Shown: in pieces, positions 1 through 7,878 of the stretch
How positions within the stretch are numbered: position 1 is the stretch's first letter
Layout of the letters: each line of letters begins with the position of its first letter
Origin: Melioribacteraceae bacterium
Lineage (GTDB): Bacteria > Bacteroidota > Ignavibacteria > Ignavibacteriales > Melioribacteraceae
Length of the DNA stretch: 64,000 bases
Reading direction: 5' to 3'
Assembly (NCBI GenBank): GCA_021647785.1
Contig: JAKIUC010000013.1
Coordinates: 1 to 64,000 of the forward strand
Notes under the pieces: model-generated
Told to the model about the DNA's origin: nothing
Seen by the model: only the letters and a program-made list of their open reading frames with translations
The model's database searches: none
Program-made: the position numbers and the translations under genes

Positions 1-75
1 TGAAGGTACACACGCTTTCTCCTATTGGATCCCTTTGGGGCAAGCGTGCCAGATAAGCCACTCCTGCACCTCTCC
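1..75 (-). tRNA. tRNA-Ser-like gene, interrupted in the anticodon loop, cut by the window edge
   Basis: Read on the minus strand from 75, the sequence gives a serine tRNA 5' half: acceptor GGAGAGG, TG, a D-arm with CAG/CTG stem and GAGTGG loop, then anticodon stem CACGC/GCGTG. The anticodon loop is TTG, a 21-nt insert (20-40), then GAAA. Removing the insert leaves the 7-nt loop TTGGAAA with anticodon GGA. The variable arm starts GTACCTTCA and runs out of the window. Positions 7-86 match 190-269 with a single mismatch, so this is a tandem copy of the gene at 129-258, but the variable arm differs. It may be a pseudogene or an RNA with an unusual insertion. Confidence 0.6.
20..40 (-). repeat. 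21-nt double mini-hairpin insert in the anticodon loop (upstream copy)
   Basis: On the minus strand it reads CCCCAAAGGGA-TCC-AATA-GGA: a CCC/GGG mini-hairpin followed by a TCC/GGA one. It sits between positions 34 and 35 of the tRNA-Ser-like gene and is identical to 203-223. Confidence 0.6.
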
Positions 76-145
76 GAGCAAAAAAATAATATTTCTTAAC
101 AAACTAAAAAAATGTTTCAAACATTTTGCGGAGGGGGTGGGATTC

Positions 146-167
146 ATCCGAAGGAATCCCTTTGGGA
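146..167 (-). repeat. 22-nt double mini-hairpin insert in the T-loop
   Basis: On the minus strand it reads TCCCAAAGGGATTCC-TTC-GGAT. It aligns with the anticodon-loop insert (203-223) over CCCAAAGGGAT and over the TCC/GGA second hairpin, differing mainly in the second loop (TTC against AATA). The same kind of element therefore occupies two single-stranded loops of one tRNA. Confidence 0.6.
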
Positions 168-202
168 GAATCCACGGTACGCTTTCATGTACACACGCTT
201 TC

Positions 203-223
203 TCCTATTGGATCCCTTTGGGG
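203..223 (-). repeat. 21-nt double mini-hairpin insert in the anticodon loop (downstream copy)
   Basis: Minus strand CCCCAAAGGGA-TCC-AATA-GGA, identical to 20-40. Its exact edges can slide by a base or two because flanking G and A residues are shared with the tRNA loop. Confidence 0.6.
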
Positions 224-270
224 CAAGCGTGCCAGATAAGCCACTCCTGCACCTCTCCAAGCAAAAAATA

Positions 271-304
271 AAAAAGCTCGAATCCAAATGAAAACGAGCT
301 TTTT
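271..304 (-). terminator. Rho-independent terminator after tRNA-Ile2
   Basis: Ten-base arms AAAAAGCTCG (271-280) and CGAGCTTTTT (295-304) form a perfect stem with a 14-nt loop. On the minus strand the stem follows the tRNA at 306-379 directly and ends in a T-rich tract. It could act in both directions. Confidence 0.8.
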
Positions 305-305
305 G

Positions 306-379
306 TGGGCCCACACGGACTCGAACCGCGGACCCTCTGATTATGAGTCAGATGCTCTAACCAACTGAGCTATAGGCCC
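306..379 (-). tRNA. tRNA-Ile2 (CAU, lysidine type)
   Basis: This is a 74-nt cloverleaf: acceptor GGGCCTA/TGGGCCC, D-arm GCTC/GAGC, anticodon stem TCTGA/TCAGA with loop CTCATAA (anticodon CAT), T-arm with TTCGAGT, discriminator A, no encoded CCA. CAU could be elongator Met or Ile2. The C4-G69 and C5-G68 pairs and the U27-A43 pair are those known to be recognised by the lysidine synthetase TilS in E. coli, so Ile2 is preferred. Met is the alternative. Confidence 0.85.
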
Positions 380-548
380 CTAAAACTTAGACTCAAAACT
401 TAATTTTTTATTTGCTATAAATCAAGTTTTTAGTGTAAAATATTATCTTTTCTGTTGCAAAATTTATACTAAACTCATATATTTGGAATTCGTTTTTCAT
501 TAAAACGATGTTTTTGAAGTTCTTATAATTTTGAAAATACCTTTTGTT

Positions 549-634
549 GCCGGGGTGGCGGAATTGGTAGACGCTCTGGACTTAAAATCCAGTGGGACTT
601 TTCTCCCGTGCCGGTTCGAGTCCGGCCCTCGGTA
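549..634 (+). tRNA. tRNA-Leu (UAA)
   Basis: 86-nt class II tRNA with acceptor GCCGGGG/CCTCGGT, anticodon stem CTGGA/TCCAG around loop CTTAAAA (anticodon TAA), a long variable arm GTGGGACTTTTCTCCCGT, and a normal T-arm with TTCGAGT. No CCA is encoded. A small hairpin (ATCCCGC/GCGGGAT, 684-700) lies about 50 nt downstream. Confidence 0.93.
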
Positions 635-702
635 CAACAAATTTTCCTATTTTCAATAATATTTTGATAAACATATACACAACATCCCGCATAGCGGGAT
701 TG

Positions 703-802
703 TTATATACCGATGGTTGCTGAACTTGTTGAAGTACAACTTTCAACTTTAAAAATCCGAAAACCTCTGTAAGAGTCTCAGACATTTCATTGTCGGTATA
801 AT
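703..802 (+). repeat. Dispersed intergenic repeat with TACCGA/TCGGTA ends, copy A
   Basis: The stretch begins TATACCGAT and ends TTTCATTGTCGGTATAAT, so its ends form an inverted repeat. The inner part 728-802 (GTTGAAGTACAAC ... AAATCCGA ... CATTTCATTGTCGGTATAA) matches the minus strand of 31511-31585 at both ends and in the middle. A shorter relative sits at 41220-41268. No ORF is supported here. Confidence 0.6.
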
Positions 803-822
803 TATGAACTTGAAGTTTTTTC

Positions 823-896
823 GGGTTCTTAGCTCAGTTGGTTAGAGTGTCTGCTTGACGTGCAGAAGGTCGGCAGTTCGAATCTGCCAGAACCCA
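823..896 (+). tRNA. tRNA-Val (GAC)
   Basis: 74-nt cloverleaf: acceptor GGGTTCT/AGAACCC, D-arm GCTC/GAGT, anticodon stem TCTGC/GCAGA with loop TTGACGT (anticodon GAC), T-stem GGCAG/CTGCC with loop TTCGAAT, discriminator A. No CCA is encoded. Confidence 0.95.
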
Positions 897-904
897 CAAA
901 TATT

Positions 905-927
905 CGGAGTTATCTCCGTTTTTTTTT
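905..927 (+). terminator. Terminator between tRNA-Val and thrS
   Basis: A short stem CGGAG/CTCCG with TTAT loop is followed by nine T residues (919-927). It lies 9 nt after tRNA-Val and 18 nt before the thrS ATG, so it may also act as a leader attenuator of thrS. Confidence 0.7.
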
Positions 928-944
928 AACACTAATAAAAATTT

Positions 945-2867
945 ATGAGTCAAATAAAAGTTACATTCCCTGATGGAACAGTAAAAGAATTTGAAAAAGG
1001 TATTACCCCTTTTGAGATTGCAAAATCAATTTCAAAAGGTCTTGGAAAAGAAGCACTTGTCGCTGAAGTTAATGGCACACGCCGTGAATTAAATACTCCT
1101 ATCACTGATGATTCAGATGTGAAAATATTTACATTCCAAGATGCTGAAGGGAAAGATACTTATTGGCATTCATCCTCTCACATAATGGCACACGCTGTAA
1201 AAGAGCTTTATCCGGAAGCAAAATTTGGTGTTGGACCTTCTATAGATAACGGCTTCTATTACGATATAGATATAAATACTAATTTAACAGAAGATGATTT
1301 AATTAAGATTGAAAAGAAGATGAAATTTATTATTGATAGAAATGATTCTTTTGTAAGAAGTGAGATGAACAAAAATGAGGCATTAGAATTTTTTAGTGGC
1401 GATGAATATAAAACAGAATTGATTGATGCTCTTGAAAGTGAAACCATTATTAGTACATACGGAGAGGGAACATTTACCGATTTATGTACAGGACCTCATC
1501 TTACTTCAACCAAATATATTAAAGCATTTAAATTGTTAAGTGTTTCTGGTTCCTACTGGCGGGGTGATGAAAAACGTGCGAGATTGCAGCGCATTTATGG
1601 AATATCATTCCCTAAGCAAAATATGCTTGATGAGTATCTTCAGTTTTTGGAAGAAGCTAAAAAACGTGACCACAGAAAACTTGGTAAGGAATTAGACCTT
1701 TTCAGTATTCACGAAGAAGCTGGAGCAGGTTTGATTTATTGGCATCCAAAAGGTGCACGCGTAAGAAATGAGATTGAAGATTTCTGGAAAAAAGAACATC
1801 TCAAAAATGGATATGATTTACTCTATTCACCGCACATTGGCAAGAGCCAACTTTGGGAAACTAGTGGACACTTAGTGCACTTCAAAGAGAATATGTTTGC
1901 ACCAATGAAAATTGATGAGCAAGATTATTATGTGAAGCCAATGAACTGTCCATTTCACATAGAGATTTATAAAACCAAATTACGGTCCTATCGCGATTTA
2001 CCCCTGCGCTGGGCTGAGCTTGGAACAGTTTATCGTTATGAAAAGAGTGGTGTGCTTCACGGACTTTTACGTGTTCGCGGGTTTACTCAAGATGATGCAC
2101 ATATTTTCTGTTCAAAAGAGCAAATTGAAGATGAGATAATTGAAGTAATTAGGTTCTGTAATTTTATGTGGAAACAGTTCGGATTTGAAACTCTTAAATA
2201 TTATGTATCCACACGTCCGGAAAAGGTAACTGGAAATGATGAACTTTGGGAGCAAGCCACACGCTCACTTGAAGTAGCACTTGAGAAAGAAGGTCTTGAG
2301 TACGAAATAGACGAGGGCGGCGGTGCATTCTATGGACCTAAGATTGATATCAAAATTAAAGATGCTTTAAATCGTGAATGGCAAATGAGTACAATTCAAT
2401 TCGATTTTAATTTACCAGAGCGTTTTAATATGAAATATATTGGCGAAGATGGTAAAGAGCACAGACCATTTATGGTGCATAGAGCATTGCTTGGTTCCAT
2501 TGAAAGATTTATGGGAGTTTTGATTGAGCATTATGGCGGAGCATTCCCAGATTGGCTGGCTCCTGTTCAAGTTGCAGTTATTCCAGTTTCACAAAACTAT
2601 TTCGATTATGCTCAAAAAATCGTATCTTTGTTGCTTGATGAAAATATAAGAGTTGAATTTGATAAACGGAACGAAAAAATTGGTTACAAAATTCGCGATT
2701 GGGAGACACAGAAGACTCCTTATATGTTAATTCTCGGCGAAAAAGAAGAGACTAATGGAACTATTTCGGTTCGTAAACACAAGCATGGTGATAAAGGTGA
2801 AATTAGCTTTGATGAATTTATTTCTGCCTTAAAAGAGACTGTGAAAAACAAAATTAATAACAATTAG
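945..2867 (+). CDS. thrS: Threonyl-tRNA synthetase
   Basis: Charges tRNA-Thr with threonine and edits mischarged Ser-tRNA-Thr. The 640-aa product has the family's usual length and order: N-terminal TGS domain (about 1-60), editing domain with H75-x3-H79 and a cysteine in CTGPH, class II catalytic core, and C-terminal anticodon-binding domain. The zinc ligands C335, H386 and H512 are present in the expected places (NCPFH, DDAHIFC, MVHRALLGS). It opens the thrS-infC-rpmI-rplT-pheST cluster. Its TAG stop is in the same reading frame as infC, which starts 12 nt later. A terminator-like hairpin (905-927) precedes it and could mediate control. Confidence 0.98.
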   Translation: MSQIKVTFPDGTVKEFEKGITPFEIAKSISKGLGKEALVAEVNGTRRELNTPITDDSDVKIFTFQDAEGKDTYWHSSSHIMAHAVKELYPEAKFGVGPSIDNGFYYDIDINTNLTEDDLIKIEKKMKFIIDRNDSFVRSEMNKNEALEFFSGDEYKTELIDALESETIISTYGEGTFTDLCTGPHLTSTKYIKAFKLLSVSGSYWRGDEKRARLQRIYGISFPKQNMLDEYLQFLEEAKKRDHRKLGKELDLFSIHEEAGAGLIYWHPKGARVRNEIEDFWKKEHLKNGYDLLYSPHIGKSQLWETSGHLVHFKENMFAPMKIDEQDYYVKPMNCPFHIEIYKTKLRSYRDLPLRWAELGTVYRYEKSGVLHGLLRVRGFTQDDAHIFCSKEQIEDEIIEVIRFCNFMWKQFGFETLKYYVSTRPEKVTGNDELWEQATRSLEVALEKEGLEYEIDEGGGAFYGPKIDIKIKDALNREWQMSTIQFDFNLPERFNMKYIGEDGKEHRPFMVHRALLGSIERFMGVLIEHYGGAFPDWLAPVQVAVIPVSQNYFDYAQKIVSLLLDENIRVEFDKRNEKIGYKIRDWETQKTPYMLILGEKEETNGTISVRKHKHGDKGEISFDEFISALKETVKNKINNN

Positions 2868-2879
2868 CGGAGGTTAGCC

Positions 2880-3434
2880 ATCGGCTTTAATCCAAAGTAC
2901 AACAACAAACCTAAGAAGAAAAATAGAACTAATAGAGAGTTATTAGATTTAAAAGAAGTTAGGCTACTTGATTCTGATGGTAGTGCACTTGGCATTTTTA
3001 CTGCTCAAATAGCCCTTAAAAAGGCTGAGGAGAAAGAACTTGATTTAGTTGAGATTGCACCAAACGCAAAACCTCCTGTTGTTAAGATTATTGATTATGG
3101 TAAATTTGTTTACGAACAACAAAAAAGAGATAAAATTCAGAAAAAGAAACAGCATGTTACAATCTTAAAAGAGATTCGTTTACATCCAAACACAGATACG
3201 CATGATTTGGATTTTAAAGGTCGCCATGCAATTGGTTTTCTTGAAGATGGTAACAAGGTAAAAGTTTCTGTTGTTTTTAAAGGAAGAGAGCTTGCTTATA
3301 AAGATCATGGCAAAAAACTTCTTGAAAAATTCATTGAAAAATTTGATGATATAGCTAAAATTGAGTATCCTATTAAGTTTGAAGGTAGAGCAATGCATAC
3401 AATTTTAGTATCACTTAAAAGTAAGAAAAAATAA
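2880..3434 (+). CDS. infC: Translation initiation factor IF-3, with an ATC start codon
   Basis: IF-3 binds the 30S subunit, blocks 50S joining and proofreads the initiator tRNA-start codon pairing. The 184-aa reading has the basic N-terminal domain (NRELLDLKEVRLLDSDG), lysine-rich linker and C-terminal domain ending near VSLKSKKK. There is no ATG in frame until 3207, deep in the C domain. ATC at 2880 lies 6 nt after a strong GGAGG (2869-2873) and gives the normal N-terminus (IGFNPKYNN). AUU/AUC-type starts on infC are known to allow IF-3 to repress its own translation. The gene follows the thrS stop in the same frame. Confidence 0.95.
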   Translation: MGFNPKYNNKPKKKNRTNRELLDLKEVRLLDSDGSALGIFTAQIALKKAEEKELDLVEIAPNAKPPVVKIIDYGKFVYEQQKRDKIQKKKQHVTILKEIRLHPNTDTHDLDFKGRHAIGFLEDGNKVKVSVVFKGRELAYKDHGKKLLEKFIEKFDDIAKIEYPIKFEGRAMHTILVSLKSKKK

Positions 3435-3453
3435 ATTATAAATAGGTAAAATT

Positions 3454-3645
3454 ATGCCCAAAATGAAAAGTAATCGTGGAGCAGCAAAAACATTTAAAAA
3501 AACTGGTTCAGGAAAAATTAAGCGATTCAAAGCGTATAAAGCTCACATTCTCACAAAGAAAAGTACTAAGAGAAAGAGAAACTTGAGACAGGCTACTTTA
3601 GTATCTAAGGCTGAAGTGAAACGCGTAAAAAGAATGATTTTATAA
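3454..3645 (+). CDS. rpmI: Ribosomal protein bL35
   Basis: 63-aa basic protein beginning [20 protein letters not shown], the canonical bL35 N-terminus, with the [21 protein letters not shown] core. It is a component of the 50S subunit. It sits 19 nt after infC and 28 nt before rplT, in the universal infC-rpmI-rplT order. In other bacteria bL20 represses this operon; no operator was identified here. Confidence 0.98.
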   Translation: MPKMKSNRGAAKTFKKTGSGKIKRFKAYKAHILTKKSTKRKRNLRQATLVSKAEVKRVKRMIL

Positions 3646-3673
3646 ACACACAAAAAACCTATAGGAAAACGGT

Positions 3674-4021
3674 ATGCCAAGAGCAAATCACAAAGTTGCT
3701 TCTCACAAGCGACGCAAAAAAGTCCTCAAAATGGCGAAAGGCTATTGGGGCGCTCGTAGCAACGTTTATACTATTGCAAAACACCATGTGGAAAAGGGTT
3801 TGCAATATGCTTATAGAGATAGAAAAACGAAAAAAAGAACTTTTCGTCGTCTCTGGATAGTAAGAATAAACGCAGCAGCAAGAGTAAATGGAACTACATA
3901 TTCCAAACTTATCAATGCACTTAATGTAAAAGGTGTTGATATTAACAGAAAAATCTTAGCAAGTTTAGCAGTAGAAAATCCGAAAGCATTTTCTGAAATT
4001 GTTAAATTTGTAACAGATTAA
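3674..4021 (+). CDS. rplT: Ribosomal protein bL20
   Basis: 115-aa 50S assembly protein. The N-terminal tail ([16 protein letters not shown]) and the core with [28 protein letters not shown] and Y-KLI-AL are diagnostic. The length is normal. It ends the ribosomal-protein part of the cluster, and a terminator-like hairpin (4066-4114) follows before pheS. Such a hairpin could tune read-through into pheST. Confidence 0.98.
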   Translation: MPRANHKVASHKRRKKVLKMAKGYWGARSNVYTIAKHHVEKGLQYAYRDRKTKKRTFRRLWIVRINAAARVNGTTYSKLINALNVKGVDINRKILASLAVENPKAFSEIVKFVTD

Positions 4022-4065
4022 GCTCTGCTTTAGTCTAACATCCTAGACTTATTGTAGATAAATTT

Positions 4066-4114
4066 AATGCCCTCTTGATTTTTTTGCTAACGCTAATTGA
4101 GAGGGTATTTTTTT
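4066..4114 (+). terminator. Terminator or attenuator between rplT and pheS
   Basis: Fifteen-base arms (4066-4080 and 4095-4109) pair through CCCTC/GAGGG with G-U pairs. The stem is followed by TATTTTTTT. It lies 20 nt before the pheS ATG, the position of the pheST attenuator in other bacteria. No Phe-rich leader peptide was found. Confidence 0.8.
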
Positions 4115-4134
4115 AATTAATTAAGGTTATAAAA

Positions 4135-5124
4135 ATGCTCGATAGAATTGAGTTGGCAGAGAAAAATTTCAAAACTGAAATTGAATCTGAAATTGATTTA
4201 GAGAAATTAGAAGAAGTAAGAATAAAATATCTTGGTAGAAAAGGACTTTTTACAGAACTTTTTGAAGAATTTAAGCAACTGCCAAAAGAAGAGAAACCAA
4301 AGTATGGGCAAGTGCTTAACAAAGCAAAATCTTTGGCACAGAAATTATTTGATGAACTTAAAAGTAAATTGGAAAGTTCAGAAGCAGAACAAAAAGAGTA
4401 TATCGATTTAACCCTTGCTGGGCGTGGTGTAAATCTTGGCAGCAAGCATATTCTTACGCAAACACTGGATGAAATTAAAGGTATATTTAAAGGACTTGGG
4501 TTTTCAATTTACGAAGGACCAGAATTAGAATCGGACCACAACAATTTTGAAATGTTGAACTTTCCTGCAGACCATCCCGCACGCGATATGCAAGATACAT
4601 TTTTTGTTAACGATAACTTTTTGCTGCGCACCCACACATCGCCAGTTCAGGTAAGATTGATGGAGAATACAAAACCTCCAATCCGTGCTTTGATGCCTGG
4701 TAAGGTTTATCGTAACGAGGCTATTAGTGCAAAGAGTTATTGTTTGTTTCATCAAGTTGAAGGCTTGTATGTTGATGAAGATGTAACATTTGCAGAACTG
4801 AAAGGAACGCTGGTTGCATTCTTAAAACAATTTTTTGGTGAGGATGTTAAATACAGATTTCGTCCAAGTTTCTTTCCATTTACAGAACCAAGTGCCGAAG
4901 TGGACGTTTGGTGGCAGCAAAAAGGGAAGGAAGGGAAATGGTTGGAAATACTTGGCTGCGGAATGGTTGACCCAAATGTTCTTGAAAATGTAAAGATAGA
5001 TAACGAAAAATATGTTGGCTACGCCTTTGGAATGGGCGTTGAACGTATTGCAATGTTGAAATATGGTGTTGGCGATATTAGAGTATTTTTTGATAATGAT
5101 AAAAGATTTTTAGAGCAATTTTAA
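4135..5124 (+). CDS. pheS: Phenylalanyl-tRNA synthetase alpha subunit
   Basis: Catalytic subunit of the alpha2-beta2 PheRS, charging tRNA-Phe. The 329-aa product has an N-terminal coiled coil (about 1-85), then the class II core: [12 protein letters not shown] and [11 protein letters not shown] (motif 1 region), HTSPVQVR and [18 protein letters not shown] (motif 2), and [18 protein letters not shown] (motif 3). Length and order are normal. pheT follows after 14 nt and is co-transcribed. Confidence 0.98.
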   Translation: MLDRIELAEKNFKTEIESEIDLEKLEEVRIKYLGRKGLFTELFEEFKQLPKEEKPKYGQVLNKAKSLAQKLFDELKSKLESSEAEQKEYIDLTLAGRGVNLGSKHILTQTLDEIKGIFKGLGFSIYEGPELESDHNNFEMLNFPADHPARDMQDTFFVNDNFLLRTHTSPVQVRLMENTKPPIRALMPGKVYRNEAISAKSYCLFHQVEGLYVDEDVTFAELKGTLVAFLKQFFGEDVKYRFRPSFFPFTEPSAEVDVWWQQKGKEGKWLEILGCGMVDPNVLENVKIDNEKYVGYAFGMGVERIAMLKYGVGDIRVFFDNDKRFLEQF

Positions 5125-5138
5125 TTTGAGGTATTAAA

Positions 5139-7541
5139 GTGAAATTATCACTTAACTGGTTAAAACAATATATAGATTTAGATGGAATTACGACTGAGGA
5201 GGTTGTTGAGAATTTAACAACTGCTGGATTAGAGGTTGATGAAGTAATTGATCAGAAAAAACTTTACGATAATTTTGTTGTTGGATATGTTAAGGAGAGA
5301 GTGAAACATCCAAATGCAGATAAACTTTCTCTTTGTAAAGTGGTGGTTGATGAAGAAGAATATCCTATTGTTTGCGGTGCACCCAATGTTGATGCGGGTC
5401 AGAAGATTATACTTGCAAAAATTGGTGCAAAAATTCCGAATGAAGATTTTACAATATCTAAATCAAAAATACGTGGCGAAGTTTCTATGGGAATGATTTG
5501 CTCGGAACGTGAACTTGGAATTAGCGATGAACACGAGGGTATAATGGTGTTGGATGAGAATATCGAGTCTGGTACTGCATTTAGTGATGCTTTCAGATTA
5601 AATGATGTAATTATTGATATTGATATTACTCCAAACCGTGCTGATGCGTTTAGTCACATTGGTTCAGCACGTGATTTAGCAGCAGTATTTGGACGCAAGT
5701 TAAAATTACCAGAACTGAATTTAACAGAGACGGATGAAGATGTTAACAGTATTGCATCTGTGGAGATTGAGAACGAAGTTGATTGCCCTCGTTACGTAGC
5801 AAAGGTTGTTGAAAATGTTACAATTAAAGAATCTCCAGAATGGTTAAAAAAGAGACTTACAGCAATAGGATTACGTCCAATAAATAATGTAGTTGATGTA
5901 ACAAACTTTGTACTTTACGAAGTTGGTCAGCCATTACACGCTTTTGATTTAGACCAATTAGCCGGAAACAAAATTATAATTCGTTGTGCTGGCAAGGATG
6001 AAAAGTTTGTAACTCTTGATTCTAAAGAGAGAAAATTACTTGAGACCGATTTGCTAATCTGCGATGCTGAGAAAGCCGTTGCTATTGCTGGTGTAATGGG
6101 TGGTGAGAATTCTGAAGTTACAGAAAGCACAAAAAATATTTTAATTGAAAGCGCATACTTCCGTCCATCATCAATTCGTAAAACATCAAAAAAACTTGGA
6201 TTGCAAACCGATGCTTCAATCCGATTTGAACGTGGGTGTGATGTTGATGTAACAATCTTTGCTGCAAAAAGAGCTGCTCAACTTATAGCAGAACTTGGAA
6301 ATGGTGAAATTGCAAAAGGTGAGATTGATGTTTATCCAAATGTAATTGCTAAGAAAAAAGTTTCTTTACGAATTAGCAGAATTAAAAAGATTCTTGGTTT
6401 CGATATACCTACAGAGAAAGTAAAAGAGATTTTTAGTGGTTTAGAATTTGAAATGGTTTCTGAGGCAGACGAAACTTTAACTTATTCAATTCCTACATTC
6501 CGCCATGATATTGAACGGGAAATTGATTTGATTGAAGAGGTAGCCCGCATTTACGGATATGATAATATTCCAGCAATTGCAAAAATTGGAGTATCGGTTG
6601 AAAGACGAGTTGACCACTCAAGTTTTAATGATAATGTTCGTGAAACCCTTTCCAGTCTTGGATTTTATGAGATTATTACAAACTCTCTTTTGAATAAAGA
6701 ACTTGCATCAAGGTTTGGAAACCCTGTAGGAGTATTAAATCCGCAAAGTGTTGAGATGTCGCATATTCGTCCATCTCTTTTGCCTGGATTGCTTTCAACA
6801 ATAAGTCGAAATATAAAAGTAAAAGAGAGCAACCTTAAATTGTACGAAGTTGGACACGTAATTACTAAGCTCAACGATACCATAAATGATTTTTCCGATT
6901 TTGAAGAAACCGAGCATTTACTTTTTGCTATTACAGGATTAGCGAATGAGGATGAATGGTATTCAAAAAAACGTGAATTTGATTTCTACGATTTAAAAGG
7001 TTTTATTTCATCATTTCTAAATTCGGTTACAAACTCATCAAAGGTTAAATTAAAGTATAACAATAGCAACGATGATGGTATATTTGAATATTCGATAGAA
7101 AATTTAATTGCAAAAAATAAAATTGCTGAAGGTGGAAAAGTTAAAAGTTCAATTTTAAAAGAGTTTGGAATTTCTCAGGATGTATTTGCTTTTGACGTTA
7201 ATCTGACAGAACTTAAGAAGATAGAGGTTGAATTAAGCAGTTTCTCCGAGCTATTAAAATTTCCAAAAGTAAAAAAAGATTGTGCATTTATTCTTGATTC
7301 AAATATTGACTACAATTCGGTAGTAAAAATAATTGAATCAAATAGTTCTAAGTTGTTGAAAAACGTTAAGTTATTCGATATCTTTGAAAGTGAAAGTTTA
7401 GGAGTGAACAAGAAAAGCCTTGCTTTTGAACTAAGTTACTTTGATGAAAAGAAAACTCTTACTGAAGAAGAAGTTGAGAAAGAGTTTTGGAAAGCAATTG
7501 AAAGTGTTAAAAACAAATTTAATGCAGAATTAAGAGGCTAA
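5139..7541 (+). CDS. pheT: Phenylalanyl-tRNA synthetase beta subunit
   Basis: 800-aa partner of PheS with the complete bacterial layout: EMAP/OB tRNA-binding domain (about 40-150, with HPNADKLSLCKV), B3/B4 editing domain (NRADAFSHIGSARDLAA; RPINNVVDVTNFVLYE), B5 DNA-binding-like domain, the inactive core-like region, and C-terminal ferredoxin-like anticodon domain (FPKVKKDCAFILD). The start is GTG with GAGGT 8 nt upstream. It has normal length and is followed by a TTG-started coiled-coil gene 3 nt after its stop. Confidence 0.98.
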   Translation: MKLSLNWLKQYIDLDGITTEEVVENLTTAGLEVDEVIDQKKLYDNFVVGYVKERVKHPNADKLSLCKVVVDEEEYPIVCGAPNVDAGQKIILAKIGAKIPNEDFTISKSKIRGEVSMGMICSERELGISDEHEGIMVLDENIESGTAFSDAFRLNDVIIDIDITPNRADAFSHIGSARDLAAVFGRKLKLPELNLTETDEDVNSIASVEIENEVDCPRYVAKVVENVTIKESPEWLKKRLTAIGLRPINNVVDVTNFVLYEVGQPLHAFDLDQLAGNKIIIRCAGKDEKFVTLDSKERKLLETDLLICDAEKAVAIAGVMGGENSEVTESTKNILIESAYFRPSSIRKTSKKLGLQTDASIRFERGCDVDVTIFAAKRAAQLIAELGNGEIAKGEIDVYPNVIAKKKVSLRISRIKKILGFDIPTEKVKEIFSGLEFEMVSEADETLTYSIPTFRHDIEREIDLIEEVARIYGYDNIPAIAKIGVSVERRVDHSSFNDNVRETLSSLGFYEIITNSLLNKELASRFGNPVGVLNPQSVEMSHIRPSLLPGLLSTISRNIKVKESNLKLYEVGHVITKLNDTINDFSDFEETEHLLFAITGLANEDEWYSKKREFDFYDLKGFISSFLNSVTNSSKVKLKYNNSNDDGIFEYSIENLIAKNKIAEGGKVKSSILKEFGISQDVFAFDVNLTELKKIEVELSSFSELLKFPKVKKDCAFILDSNIDYNSVVKIIESNSSKLLKNVKLFDIFESESLGVNKKSLAFELSYFDEKKTLTEEEVEKEFWKAIESVKNKFNAELRG

Positions 7542-7544
7542 AAT

Positions 7545-7850
7545 TTGTCGGAACCAACTACATATGATTTTTTTATGGATGAGCTTCTGGCTCTTGAAAA
7601 ACAAATATATTTAGTTGTTCAAAAGGAAGAGGAAATAGTTGAAGAAAAAACGGCTCTTCTAAAAGAATTGCAAGCCCTTAAAGATGAAAATGAAATCCTC
7701 AGAATTAAATTAGGCGAAGCAGAAAAAAAAGCGGAAATGAGTGGGAATCTTTTCGGTGAATCTGATACGCTTAATACTGAGAGTAAAGAAGTAGTAAAAA
7801 ATAAGATTGATGAATTAATAAATAAAATTGATAATCATTTACGTTCTTAA
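7545..7850 (+). CDS. Small coiled-coil protein between pheT and zapA
   Basis: 101 aa, TTG start 3 nt after the pheT stop; no in-frame ATG would give a longer product. Residues about 15-65 form heptad-rich coiled coil (KEEEIVEEKTALLKELQALKDENEILRIKLGEAEKKAE). A second helical segment closes the C-terminus. There is no signal peptide or membrane segment. Translational coupling to pheT and position just before zapA suggest a ZapB-like partner of ZapA at the division septum. That is inference from context and coiled-coil character only; I do not recognise the family by sequence. Confidence 0.75.
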   Translation: MSEPTTYDFFMDELLALEKQIYLVVQKEEEIVEEKTALLKELQALKDENEILRIKLGEAEKKAEMSGNLFGESDTLNTESKEVVKNKIDELINKIDNHLRS

Positions 7851-7878
7851 TAAAATTGTAAATGGTGGTAAAGAGATA

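Larger units (their letters stand above)
129..258 (-). tRNA. tRNA-Ser(GGA)-like gene interrupted by two short palindromic inserts
   Basis: The minus strand from 258 reads acceptor GGAGAGG, a D-arm (CAG/CTG), anticodon stem CACGC/GCGTG, a long class II variable arm (GTAC-ATGAAAGC-GTAC), T-arm, acceptor CCCCTCC and discriminator G. Two inserts break it: 21 nt in the anticodon loop (203-223) and 22 nt in the T-loop (146-167). Without them it is an 87-nt tRNA-Ser with loop TTGGAAA (anticodon GGA) and TTC-GAAT T-loop. Two defects suggest decay: an A-C mismatch in the acceptor (position 5/68) and an A-C mismatch in the T-stem. No CCA is encoded, as for the other tRNAs here. It is either a pseudo-tRNA or a tRNA carrying removable or tolerated insertions; sequence alone cannot decide. 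Confidence 0.6.

Noticed and set aside
35-271. 78-aa plus-strand ORF across the tRNA-Ser repeats
   Set aside because: It is the antisense of the repeated tRNA-Ser-like genes; the repeated peptide simply reflects the duplicated DNA.
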